Source: Candidatus Hodarchaeota archaeon | GTDB lineage: Archaea > Asgardarchaeota > Heimdallarchaeia > Hodarchaeales > YT1-039 | DNA length: 18,582 nt | Direction of reading: 5' to 3' | NCBI GenBank assembly: GCA_016840025.1 | Contig: JAEOTF010000039.1 | Location: forward strand, 1-18,582 | Shown here: positions 7,131 through 14,707 of the stretch, one piece after another | Position numbering within the stretch: the stretch's first letter is position 1 | Layout: each line of letters begins with the position of its first letter | Position numbers and translations under genes: made by a program | The notes under the pieces: generated by a model | Databases searched by the model: none | Told to the model about the DNA's origin: nothing | The model's input: only the letters and a program-made list of their open reading frames with translations

Positions 7131-7428
7131 TCTAATTTCTGGGCGTGGGTCATTCTCATGAATTTACAATGCTACAAGAGCTAACGGGGCTTAATAAGAG
7201 AGTTTCTCAAAGGTTGAGAATAAATTTAACTCAGATTAGAACATAGTGAGCGGGGAATAATTTATTGTTTCACATGATGAGAAAGCTTAAAAATCGTAGT
7301 ATTTGTAGAGAGCCTAAGCATAAATAGTAATGGTCGCTTGTTCATCTATAACATTAGTTCTATTTTGTGTAGATGAATGGTACTAAAAGCAATTAAAATA
7401 TTAAAACTACAGAGAGAAATCGAATTCA
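7131..7428. other. 298-bp intergenic region with two inverted repeats
   Basis: No gene is seen. TTCTCAA at 7204-7210 and TTGAGAA at 7214-7220 form a 7-bp stem with a 3-nt loop. TTCATCTA at 7341-7348 and TAGATGAA at 7370-7377 form 8-bp arms 21 nt apart, upstream of the MFS gene. A TATA-like AATTAAAATA at about 7391-7400 would start the MFS transcript near 7420. The second inverted repeat lies just upstream of that box, where an operator could sit; this is inference. Confidence 0.4.
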
Positions 7429-8826
7429 ATGAAAACAGAAAATAAGACATTCAATCCCACCCGAAATCTTATAACCCTATGTCTAGCCTCTTTTTCGGTT
7501 GTTACCGGATTTGGAGTAATTCTTCCGTTTTTCCCACTATTCGCTAGCGATATATTAACGGAAATTAAGATAGGTGACTTTTTTACAATAGGAATTGCTT
7601 TACAGATCGGAATTATGACCTCCGCTTTCATGTTTTCACGGTTTCTGCTCGCTCCAACTTATGGCGATTTATCCGATTCAGTAGGCCGTAAACCGCTTAT
7701 TTTGGTGGGTATGATCATTTATACGGGCTTGATGATAGGGTTTGGGTTAGCTTTCGACTTTTTCACTATGTTGCTCCTAAGAGCTATGCAGGGGGTTGCT
7801 TCAGCTGCTGTTTGGCCTGTAGGTGAAGCGCTGATTGTTGATACTTCACCAAAAGAGAAAGTAGGGAGAAATTTAGGATATTATATGATGTCTATGCAGG
7901 CAGGAATGGCGAGTGGACCGTTTATCGGTTTCTTTTTCTATTACGTCCTAAATACTGTGTTTGGGTTATCAGAAATGCTTTCTTATAGGTTCACATTTAT
8001 CTGTGTCGGAATCCTAGGTGTTTTAGCAACAATCATAATAGCGCTACTAGTTTCTGATCCCTATACTCATACTACTCAGAAACCTATTACGAGTCTCATA
8101 TTCTCCTCAGTCATCGGTATGGCAAATAGAACTGTAAGAAGTCCTCAATTTCTTTTCAATAATCTAAAAACGGACGATGGATACAGAACAAGAAGTATAT
8201 ATACTGTTTATATTGTTGCCATGATCAATGGATTCGGTTTCGTAATGATTTTCCCTATAATCACTTTATTCTTGGATGATTACTATGGGATCGATACAGG
8301 CACTATTGCTTTGGTGATAGGGATTGTTGGTTTGCCAGCTTTATGGGGAGGACCAATTGGTGGTTATATCTCTGATCAGATAGGGCGGAAAATCACTGTT
8401 TGGTGTTCAGGAGTGTTAGTTGGGCTATTATTCATAAGTTTTGGTTTTAAGATGACTTTAATCTTACTAATGATTCTCTTTGCCTGTCAAAGATTCCTTT
8501 TTGGTATTATGCAACCTTCTTTTCGGGCATTACAAAGTGATCTGATTCCTGAAGAGGTTCGAGGTAAGGAATTTGGGATTGTTCAAGCTTTTTCCAATTT
8601 CGGATCAACCCTTGGACCGATTATTGGTGGTTTGCTCTACGACGTCTTTTATATGAATAATTTTAACTTCAGCGATGGAATAACCTATTTCGGAGCAGGA
8701 GTAACCTTTCTTCTCGCAGGATTGCTTTCTTTGTTCGCTAGTAATCTACTTTTACTCGCGGTAGACTCTGGGAAACAAAGTATCATGCAAGAAGCAGAAA
8801 CAGATGTTATTCCTAGTCTTCCTTAA
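7429..8826 (+). CDS. MFS transporter, multidrug-exporter type
   Basis: This 465-residue protein has about 12 membrane segments in two halves joined by a cytosolic loop (about 210-255). The loop 2-3 signature is GDLSDSVGRK at 79-88, and its counterpart in the second half is GGYISDQIGRK (about 312-322). LLRAMQGVASAAVWPVGEAL and the end of the first half carry the usual MFS pattern of small residues. Overall it resembles DHA1-type drug:H+ antiporters and sugar exporters, so efflux of a hydrophobic or organic compound is likely, but the substrate is unknown. The RBS is weak (AGAGAG at about 7411-7416). The downstream RAMP-like remnant begins only 48 nt after its stop codon, in the same frame. Confidence 0.9.
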   Translation: MKTENKTFNPTRNLITLCLASFSVVTGFGVILPFFPLFASDILTEIKIGDFFTIGIALQIGIMTSAFMFSRFLLAPTYGDLSDSVGRKPLILVGMIIYTGLMIGFGLAFDFFTMLLLRAMQGVASAAVWPVGEALIVDTSPKEKVGRNLGYYMMSMQAGMASGPFIGFFFYYVLNTVFGLSEMLSYRFTFICVGILGVLATIIIALLVSDPYTHTTQKPITSLIFSSVIGMANRTVRSPQFLFNNLKTDDGYRTRSIYTVYIVAMINGFGFVMIFPIITLFLDDYYGIDTGTIALVIGIVGLPALWGGPIGGYISDQIGRKITVWCSGVLVGLLFISFGFKMTLILLMILFACQRFLFGIMQPSFRALQSDLIPEEVRGKEFGIVQAFSNFGSTLGPIIGGLLYDVFYMNNFNFSDGITYFGAGVTFLLAGLLSLFASNLLLLAVDSGKQSIMQEAETDVIPSLP

Positions 8827-8874
8827 CCATGTTCTCACTTACACATCGGTTTTCTTCTTCAGTGTGTATTAGGA

Positions 8875-9078
8875 TTGGAAAGATTAGGAAGAGGTTATAA
8901 CAGTGGTTATGGGCGTCTCAAAGTAAAAAAATTCCAATTACTGAGACGTAAGATAACAAGAGTACCAAAATGGGATGAGGACAGTTTCACAATCATTGAA
9001 GACAATCAAGAAGAGTCACTGAGAGATGAAGTCTTAAATGCTCTTCAGGAATGGGAAAGTTATGTATCTCATGCTTAA
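8875..9078 (+). pseudogene. C-terminal fragment of a CRISPR-type RAMP protein
   Basis: The frame is open from just after the MFS stop (8827) but has no ATG; the only early start is TTG 8875, without a convincing SD. It encodes LGRGYNSGYGRLKVKKF, the glycine-rich loop that closes the RRM-like fold in RAMP proteins (compare G-x-RGYGRVKV in Cas7/Csm3-type subunits), then a charged helix RDEVLNALQEWESYV. A RAMP domain needs about 150-200 residues before this loop, and there is no room for them here, so the gene looks 5'-truncated, with the break adjacent to the MFS gene. Its stop overlaps the start of the next RAMP-like gene, as in cas operons. It might instead be an expressed small protein. RAMP assignment is by motif only. 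Confidence 0.45.
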
Positions 9079-9931
9079 AGGGAAAATTCTTTCTCCGATT
9101 ATAACAAAAAAGACAAAATTTTACTTAAAAGGTTATAAAGTTCACATTAGGGAACCCCGAAGACGGTACATTAATAAAATCACTGTAGGAAAACCTATGT
9201 TTCCTTATTCCTTTGTAAGCTATCTGGGAGACATTGAAATAAGTTGTAAGATTAAAAATAAGCAAGCAGCCAAGAAAAATTTAACGCAAGTGCTATCTAT
9301 AGAATCTATAGGAAGATTTGCGAGTGAAGGCTTTGGAAGAGTTCAATGGTTAACTGGAGAGATAGTGGAAACTCTTCCTTGGAAGCCTCCTAAGAGATAT
9401 CCGAAACTTCGCATTCGGAAAGGATTACCTCATAACTTACCGCCTTCGATCCAAACCCTACTGAAATATAGTCTATTGCATGACTTTTACCATACTTCCC
9501 GACATCAGAGTAAGATCTATCAAGAACCAAATCTTAAGGATAAAGAATTTGTAGAGCTGCTTAAACAACATCACGATAGAACAGAGAACGAATTAATTCA
9601 GAAATTCCAACATTATGACCAAATTTCCGCAATTATCACTAGAAAGATATACTCTCCGAGAACAAACAGATACAACTGGTCTTCAACAAGCATCATTGAT
9701 TTTCAAAAAATAACTAATGAAATAAAGGAAGTGGCAAACAACATTTGGCAATTGTATGAGTACATTTATCAAAGTAAAGAATTAGATGGATTAAATGAAA
9801 GTTTACAACACGGGCATACATCATTGAGAAAACATTTATTGATGTGCGCTAATTTAATAGTGCAGGATTTCAATAAAGGAAAATTGAAAGTATTGCACAC
9901 AAAGACGACAGATTGCCGTTTTTTTAGTTAA
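9062..9931 (+). CDS. RAMP-like (Cas6-like) protein with HD-like helical C-terminus
   Basis: The product has 289 residues. Residues 4-96 read as a RAMP/Cas6-like domain: MLKGKILSPI opens the fold, GYKVHI and FVSYLGDIEI give strands, and SIGRFASEGFGRVQW (82-96) is the glycine-rich loop seen at the C-terminal half of Cas6 and other RAMPs. After a Pro-rich link, residues 130-196 carry LLHD (H140-D141), H170-H171 and D186 in FQHYDQISA. This order resembles HD-phosphohydrolase domains such as that of Cas10/Cas3. The rest (200-289) is helical. Starts at 9038 or 9071 are also possible; 9062 has GGGA at 9053-9056. The likely role is RNA processing or nuclease activity of a CRISPR-type system, but no array or other cas gene is in view. 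Confidence 0.55.
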   Translation: MYLMLKGKILSPIITKKTKFYLKGYKVHIREPRRRYINKITVGKPMFPYSFVSYLGDIEISCKIKNKQAAKKNLTQVLSIESIGRFASEGFGRVQWLTGEIVETLPWKPPKRYPKLRIRKGLPHNLPPSIQTLLKYSLLHDFYHTSRHQSKIYQEPNLKDKEFVELLKQHHDRTENELIQKFQHYDQISAIITRKIYSPRTNRYNWSSTSIIDFQKITNEIKEVANNIWQLYEYIYQSKELDGLNESLQHGHTSLRKHLLMCANLIVQDFNKGKLKVLHTKTTDCRFFS

Positions 9932-9981
9932 TGTGGGTAGAAAAGCCTGAAACTAGAATGAAAAAGGTTTCTGCGTTTATG

Positions 9982-10029
9982 CTTTCAATGCATCTACACC
10001 TTAAATCGTTTGAGGTGTATAATTGAAAG
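9982..10029. repeat. 48-nt near-perfect hairpin with CTTTCAAT/ATTGAAAG ends
   Basis: The outer stem pairs CTTTCAAT (9982-9989) with ATTGAAAG (10022-10029). After a 5/2-nt internal loop, the inner stem pairs TACACCTTAAA (9995-10005) with TTTGAGGTGTA (10009-10019), 11 pairs with one G-T wobble, around a TCG loop. It lies between the 3' ends of the RAMP-like gene and the ferredoxin gene. ATTGAAAG is also the common 3' end of archaeal CRISPR repeats (the crRNA 5' handle). It may be a bidirectional terminator, a relic of two inverted repeat units, or a structured RNA. Confidence 0.75.
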
Positions 10030-10034
10030 TGATT

Positions 10035-10244
10035 TTAAGACACCATTTTAATTAGTCCTCGTCTGCATGCCATAGCACATTCTAAACATTCGTCTTGAGT
10101 AATTACATAAGCTTTACAGCTTTCTCGATCTAAAATTGGGGCTCCACTGTCCCATGTCAAGGACTGGGCGGGACAAGCCCTTATACAGTCTTGACATTTG
10201 TAACAACCCTTTTTAAGGTCTATTTCAGGGTAGAGGACAACCAT
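10035..10244 (-). CDS. Small dicluster 4Fe-4S ferredoxin
   Basis: This 69-residue protein has a classical first binding motif, C14-x2-C17-x2-C20-x3-C24-P. The second set is unusual: C43 is separated by nine residues from C53-x2-C56-x3-C60, so the first ligand of the CxxCxxCxxxC pattern is displaced upstream. Two 4Fe-4S clusters are still possible, with one cysteine per motif exchanged between clusters as in bacterial-type ferredoxins. It would be a soluble low-potential electron carrier. AAGGGG lies just upstream of ATG 10244 on the minus strand. The HEAT-repeat gene is 104 bp upstream on the same strand. An own promoter in the AT-rich gap at about 10271-10286 is possible. Confidence 0.88.
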   Translation of the reverse strand: MVVLYPEIDLKKGCYKCQDCIRACPAQSLTWDSGAPILDRESCKAYVITQDECLECAMACRRGLIKMVS

Positions 10245-10348
10245 CTTCGATCCCCTTAATGGATTAAGCGAAGATTTTAATTATAATTATTAAATTCTAA
10301 TTAGGAATTATTCATTGTCTTGTATAACTTTAACTGGTTGTAACAACC

Positions 10349-11050
10349 TTAGAAAAGTTCATCCTTCTTCTTAATCAAGAATTCTTCGTCTAGCATGAGA
10401 CACAGAGAATTAAAAAGCTGTCTATTTTCACCAGACAGCTGGTACAGAAAGAAAAAAAATCGATGGACTTCACTTAATGCAGCTTTGGAAATTTTCCGAA
10501 CTTTTTCATCAGTGTCTTTCAACGCATTCACGATAGTTAAAAATGCATTGAATGAAGGTTGAGGAAGATTAGCTAAGGAAGAAATCACTACCCATCGAAC
10601 ATATGGAGACGGATCATTAGAGACCTGTAGAAATGTTTTAAGAACTTTTGGATGATCTAAATAAGTGCTTAATGCCGACGTGATCATCCAACGAATGTTA
10701 GCGTTGGATTCTTCAATTAATGTGGTACATAATGTTGTCATATGTTCATCGGATTCAATTTTACCTAATGCGGATGCTGCGGCCCATCTTACTTGAGTAT
10801 TCGGATCTTGAAGCAACTCTAGAAGTGGGGGAACAGCTTCGGATCCGATATCTCGCAAGGACTTAACGAGCCATGCATTTACGCTGTATGAAGGTTCGGT
10901 TGGATCTGTCGCAGTCCTTTTTAATTCATTACAGAGCATAGGAATTGCTTTTAAGCCGATTTCTGAAAGGCGACGAGCATGAAGAAAAGCTAGGGCAGGA
11001 TCTGCAAGTTTGGTAATATGATCGCCTATTTCGGCATCAAAGTTATTCAT
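10349..11050 (-). CDS. HEAT-repeat (PBS-lyase-like) scaffold protein
   Basis: This 233-residue soluble protein is built from HEAT-like helical repeats. The repeat marker [VI]RW occurs at 87-89, 119-121 and 151-153, with VRK at 184-186, giving an almost exact 32-residue period. Each is followed by an AASALGKI-like helix. Two more divergent repeats are likely in 10-80. No catalytic residues are expected; such proteins hold partners or, in the E/F-type bilin lyase family, assist cofactor attachment. The last 35 residues are helical and charged. Because the ferredoxin gene follows on the same strand, a role linked to an iron-sulfur or other metalloprotein is possible but unsupported. A TATA-like AATATTTAAT on the minus strand lies at about 11109-11118. 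Confidence 0.88.
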   Translation of the reverse strand: MNNFDAEIGDHITKLADPALAFLHARRLSEIGLKAIPMLCNELKRTATDPTEPSYSVNAWLVKSLRDIGSEAVPPLLELLQDPNTQVRWAAASALGKIESDEHMTTLCTTLIEESNANIRWMITSALSTYLDHPKVLKTFLQVSNDPSPYVRWVVISSLANLPQPSFNAFLTIVNALKDTDEKVRKISKAALSEVHRFFFFLYQLSGENRQLFNSLCLMLDEEFLIKKKDELF

Positions 11051-11221
11051 GCTCTTACTCTCAATCCTCTTTTTAAGAAGCTGTGGTGATTAGACCGCCA
11101 ACACATGTATTAAATATTAATGTAACTTGTTTTTTATGTAAACTATTCAGAACAAGGCATCGTACCAATATTAAAATAAATCTATCATTTCTATTCAAAT
11201 AACATAAGGTGTCTTAATTCG

Positions 11222-12046
11222 ATGCTGAGTTTGAAACTGGTGTTTAATCTAACAGTTTGTGTTGTAGTTCTATTATCCCTAACAGGGTTTGTTTCATTGA
11301 GTATAGGGATGAAATTCCAATATAAGACGCCTTTAAGCATTCAAAATTCTGAAGTTAGTTGTATTTTGATTCCATTAGACGTCGAGAGAAACATTTTAAC
11401 TAGTAATTTAGAAAGGGTGGACATTCATTTTACTACTATGACGTTTTTAGCGGAATCTTATTTAAATGAGGATATTTTCATGGGAATTGCGCCTATTTCG
11501 GAAATAGACCTCTTTTTGGAAGATGTACCATATTTACTCGAAGACCCCAATGGTTTTTTTGTGAATAATTATATGGTTGATTTTAAAGAGGAATTTATAA
11601 ATGGAACACAGGCCCTTAACATGACACTTGAACCTAATTGGATAAAATGGGCTAAAGGACGGGAAATTAGTATGACATGGTCACCCACGGAAGGGCAATT
11701 TGGTGTTATCATCTTAAATTATGATTTTTCTATGAATCATTGGTTGAGGTATCGACAAGGAACAAGGGATAATTTACTCTTTTGGACTGGGATGGTTTTT
11801 ATTTTGGGAGGTCTATTGGCTATTCTAGTGGGTATGGTGTTAATATTCTCATTAATTATGAAAAACAGGAAAGTAACAAGTTTCTATGATTTGACGGGGG
11901 AAGTTTATATAACCCAGCAAGAACCAAATCACATTAAGAAGACTAACGATTATCTAAAAATGATTCTAATTATCCTACTTTTGCTTGTTTATTTAATATA
12001 TTACTCTCAAATTGGAATTTGGTTTAAGGATGCTTATAAATTTTGA
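11222..12046 (+). CDS. Membrane protein with a large exported domain, function unknown
   Basis: The 274-residue protein has one N-terminal membrane helix (about 6-28), an extracytoplasmic domain of about 155 residues (30-184), two further membrane helices (about 186-213 and 244-263) and a cytosolic loop between them. The exported part contains sequons (NGT at 127, NMT at 133) and alternating hydrophobic strands, suggesting a beta-sandwich. I recognise no family. AAGGTG at 11206-11211 supports ATG 11222, and a TATA-like ATTAAAATAA lies at about 11170-11179. It is divergent from the HEAT gene (171 bp) and upstream, on the same strand, of the GT-C glycosyltransferase gene with a 176-bp gap, so an operon is uncertain. 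Confidence 0.75.
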   Translation: MLSLKLVFNLTVCVVVLLSLTGFVSLSIGMKFQYKTPLSIQNSEVSCILIPLDVERNILTSNLERVDIHFTTMTFLAESYLNEDIFMGIAPISEIDLFLEDVPYLLEDPNGFFVNNYMVDFKEEFINGTQALNMTLEPNWIKWAKGREISMTWSPTEGQFGVIILNYDFSMNHWLRYRQGTRDNLLFWTGMVFILGGLLAILVGMVLIFSLIMKNRKVTSFYDLTGEVYITQQEPNHIKKTNDYLKMILIILLLLVYLIYYSQIGIWFKDAYKF

Positions 12047-12222
12047 TAATGTTAGGTAATCTGTCAGTTAACCGATTACTAAGACGATAATTAATTTTTA
12101 AAAGCATTTATAGACTATTATACATATTTTAACATAAAAGAAGGACGAAATAGAAAGATCGCACAATATATCTACGATATAATGAAAAAGTGTTTTAACT
12201 GCTCTCTTTTAGAGGACACCAG

Positions 12223-13725
12223 ATGCGTTTACGGCTTCCTAAGCTTCAACAAAAGACAAAGGATCAATTGTTGTTAGGGATTGGTACACTTATTATCTTC
12301 GTACTCAGCTTTCCTCCTAAACGAGGACGTCTTGCGTTCTTAACTACCAATGGTGCTTCACAATATCTGATGACAAAAGCTCTTGTGGAGGATGGAACGT
12401 TTGAAATCTCAAAATACAAGAGTAGAGACTTTCCCTTTTTCACGATAGATAGAGCGATTTATGATGGAAAATACTTTTCTTCCAAACCTCCCGGAGCCTC
12501 AATTGTTGCTATACCGTTTTATATTGTAGGACGGTTCATTGCTGATTTATTAGGCTATAAAGATGTGACACGTGAATTTTTCCTTACGACTTCTGTTTTG
12601 TTTTCTAGTGCTTTATTTGCCTCCTTTACTATTATAATTGTTTATCGTTTTGCGAATCTTTACGCATCCCGTGAGATCTCATTGCTGACAGCGGTATCTA
12701 TGGCTTTCGGAACTATTCTTTGGGCATATGCACGAACCTTTTTTCGTCACTCTATAGTAACTTTCTTTGTAACACTAACAGCGTATCTCCTTGTAAAATA
12801 TGAGAGAACAGATCAAGTAAAAGTGCTTTTATGGGCAAGCATAGCTTCAGGGTTTGCCATAATAAGTGAATGGGGAGCTATTCTTCTATTAATTCCTCAA
12901 TTTGGCTATTTGTTGGGAAAAAGGCATTTAACTATTTCGGACCTTCAGAAAACCATACTTTATGGAATAGGTCCACTATGTGCATTTTTATTCATCGGTA
13001 TCTTCAATACAATCTGTTTTGGTGACCCTCTTTCTTTCTCCTACATGAATAGCGATTATATTGCACATATGCCGAGTGAAGGTGATAATGTAATGGATAA
13101 GCTCTTTAATCTAGATATAATTAGCCACTTCCAACATTTGGCATGGATGACTTTCATTTTTCAAATAATAGAGTATGAGGAGCAGACAGGAATTAGTGCA
13201 AACAGGGCTATTTTTCTCCTAACTCCTATTCTAATTCTAGGGCTTGTTGGGTATATTCTATTATTAAAAAAAGATAGGAAACTTACAATTTATCTAGGTT
13301 CAAGTTCTCTCTTAATTCTTTTTTTGTACGCACGATGGGAAGAGTGGAACGGAGGATTTTGTTGGGGTTCTCGTCAACTCCTAATGATCATTCCGCTTCT
13401 AATAATACCTATGATAATAACAATAGAGAGATTTGGACATCGGCGTTTCTTTTGGATTGTTTTTTTGGTGTTATTAGGACATTCCAGTGTAAATTCCTTT
13501 ATTGGAGGAGTTAGTGGGTGGGGTGTAACTTATTCACTGGAATTTTTCCGTGATGAACTTTATATACGTGATTTACTGTTTCCGGGTTTTTCTTTATTCC
13601 TCATATTTTGTTTAGAGCTTTTACTTTTCACTCTGGCTCTTATTAATATCCCGAAAATATATCGATACCTCAATCAAAGGCAGCAGGAAAAACAATTCAT
13701 GAAGCGATTAGATAATGGATTCTAA
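12223..13725 (+). CDS. GT-C-type membrane glycosyltransferase (GT39/PMT-like)
   Basis: The 500-residue protein has a membrane helix near 16-30, a first large extracytoplasmic loop (about 35-95), about ten further membrane segments and a charged C-terminal tail. The loop holds TTNGASQYLMTKALVEDGTFEI and AIYDGKYFSSKPPG (78-91). An acidic residue in this loop and the D-G-K-Y-x-S-x-KPPG pattern are typical of the PMT_2/GT39 and ArnT-like families, which use lipid-linked sugars to glycosylate proteins or lipids on the outer face of the membrane. A WEEWNGGFCWGSRQL stretch (about 376-390) fits a second conserved loop. GAGGA precedes ATG 12223 at about 12212-12216. Sugar and acceptor are unknown; the many sequon-rich proteins nearby are possible clients. 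Confidence 0.75.
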   Translation: MRLRLPKLQQKTKDQLLLGIGTLIIFVLSFPPKRGRLAFLTTNGASQYLMTKALVEDGTFEISKYKSRDFPFFTIDRAIYDGKYFSSKPPGASIVAIPFYIVGRFIADLLGYKDVTREFFLTTSVLFSSALFASFTIIIVYRFANLYASREISLLTAVSMAFGTILWAYARTFFRHSIVTFFVTLTAYLLVKYERTDQVKVLLWASIASGFAIISEWGAILLLIPQFGYLLGKRHLTISDLQKTILYGIGPLCAFLFIGIFNTICFGDPLSFSYMNSDYIAHMPSEGDNVMDKLFNLDIISHFQHLAWMTFIFQIIEYEEQTGISANRAIFLLTPILILGLVGYILLLKKDRKLTIYLGSSSLLILFLYARWEEWNGGFCWGSRQLLMIIPLLIIPMIITIERFGHRRFFWIVFLVLLGHSSVNSFIGGVSGWGVTYSLEFFRDELYIRDLLFPGFSLFLIFCLELLLFTLALINIPKIYRYLNQRQQEKQFMKRLDNGF

Positions 13726-13785
13726 ATTTCACCGATGATCGAATATAGAACTTAACATTCTGTGGTTTGAACTTAAAACATAGCG

Positions 13786-14625
13786 TTAGGTAAGATGCGC
13801 TTGTTTAACAGCCTTCCTATGGATTAGGAAAACTAAAAAGGGGCTTAAAATCAGTATTTTGGGATGTACATGATATTTTCTGCGAAGTGTGAGCAGAATT
13901 TTTAAGTAACGTTGTAAAAAACCTGGTTTAGGAACTAATTTTTGAATGCCTTCGACAAGGGGCATAGAATCATGAAATAACCACGCTGTAGTAGTATGTA
14001 TTGACCATTTTAAAGATTCTAAGGCTCTGAGAGTGCTTTCTTCTGTTATAGGAGCGAGTAAAAGTGTTCCTGTAGCTTGTAGGATATTCATTATCATAGA
14101 TTTCATAAGCTGACCGGTTGATAGTTGAGGAACTCGCATCTTTGTTACTAAATCAACTCCCCATATGGTTACAGCATGCTGCTGAATATTGAATAGAACT
14201 ACCTCACTCGGTGCAAGCATTGAACTGAGCAAGCGATTTACACCGAAAATTTTCGAGAATTCTCCTTCTAAAAAATCAGTTTCTCGACATATGAAATGAC
14301 TAACAAACATACCAGTTGTTCTTTCTAAAGCTCTGAAGAAACGCATAATTCCTTTAGATTCTATAAAATACCCATGTTTTGTCTCTAACCACTCAATTTT
14401 ACCTCTGAGATTGCGAAGTCTCCTTCTTGATATAGTATCATCGATAATAATGATTACATCTACATCCGAAATGTCCGAGGCGGTACCGCGAGCATGAGAA
14501 CCAAAAAGAACCATACTACGGAGGTGTTCCCCAAATTCATGATGACAAAATAAAAATAGTTCACGCAAATAAGCTTGAGCACGTTTTTTGAGAGGAAAAT
14601 CAGTGAATTTAGGGATTTCATACAT
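13786..14625 (-). CDS. Nucleotidyltransferase-fold protein with helical C-terminus
   Basis: The 279-residue protein has the DNA polymerase beta-like nucleotidyltransferase signature: FGSHARG (41-47) and SDVDV with D54 and D56, the two metal-binding aspartates. This fits the NTP_transf_2 family, which transfers a nucleotide to a protein, RNA or small molecule. The helical C-terminal half (about 150-279) resembles in outline the HEPN/KNTase-C-like helical domains that follow such modules. It is much longer than minimal MNT antitoxins (about 100 residues) and has no partner HEPN gene, so a stand-alone modifying enzyme is more likely. No SD is seen; a TATA-like box on the minus strand near 14655 suggests a near-leaderless mRNA. 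It is divergent from the MFS-longin-like gene across 82 bp. Confidence 0.8.
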   Translation of the reverse strand: MYEIPKFTDFPLKKRAQAYLRELFLFCHHEFGEHLRSMVLFGSHARGTASDISDVDVIIIIDDTISRRRLRNLRGKIEWLETKHGYFIESKGIMRFFRALERTTGMFVSHFICRETDFLEGEFSKIFGVNRLLSSMLAPSEVVLFNIQQHAVTIWGVDLVTKMRVPQLSTGQLMKSMIMNILQATGTLLLAPITEESTLRALESLKWSIHTTTAWLFHDSMPLVEGIQKLVPKPGFLQRYLKILLTLRRKYHVHPKILILSPFLVFLIHRKAVKQAHLT

Positions 14626-14707
14626 AGGGATTTTTTACATGGCAAATTCCTTATTTTACTTTTTGTATTTTGATTCAACTTGGAGTATTTCTCTATTGGT
14701 GAGATAA

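Noticed and set aside
9883..9890. A second ATTGAAAG, about 140 bp upstream of the hairpin's right arm
   Set aside because: It lies inside the coding frame, has no longer matching flank and no repeat spacing, so chance is the simplest explanation. No CRISPR array is present in the window.
13786..14625. Minimal MNT/HEPN toxin-antitoxin module
   Set aside because: The protein is far longer than an MNT antitoxin and there is no adjacent HEPN gene, so a stand-alone nucleotidyltransferase is more likely.
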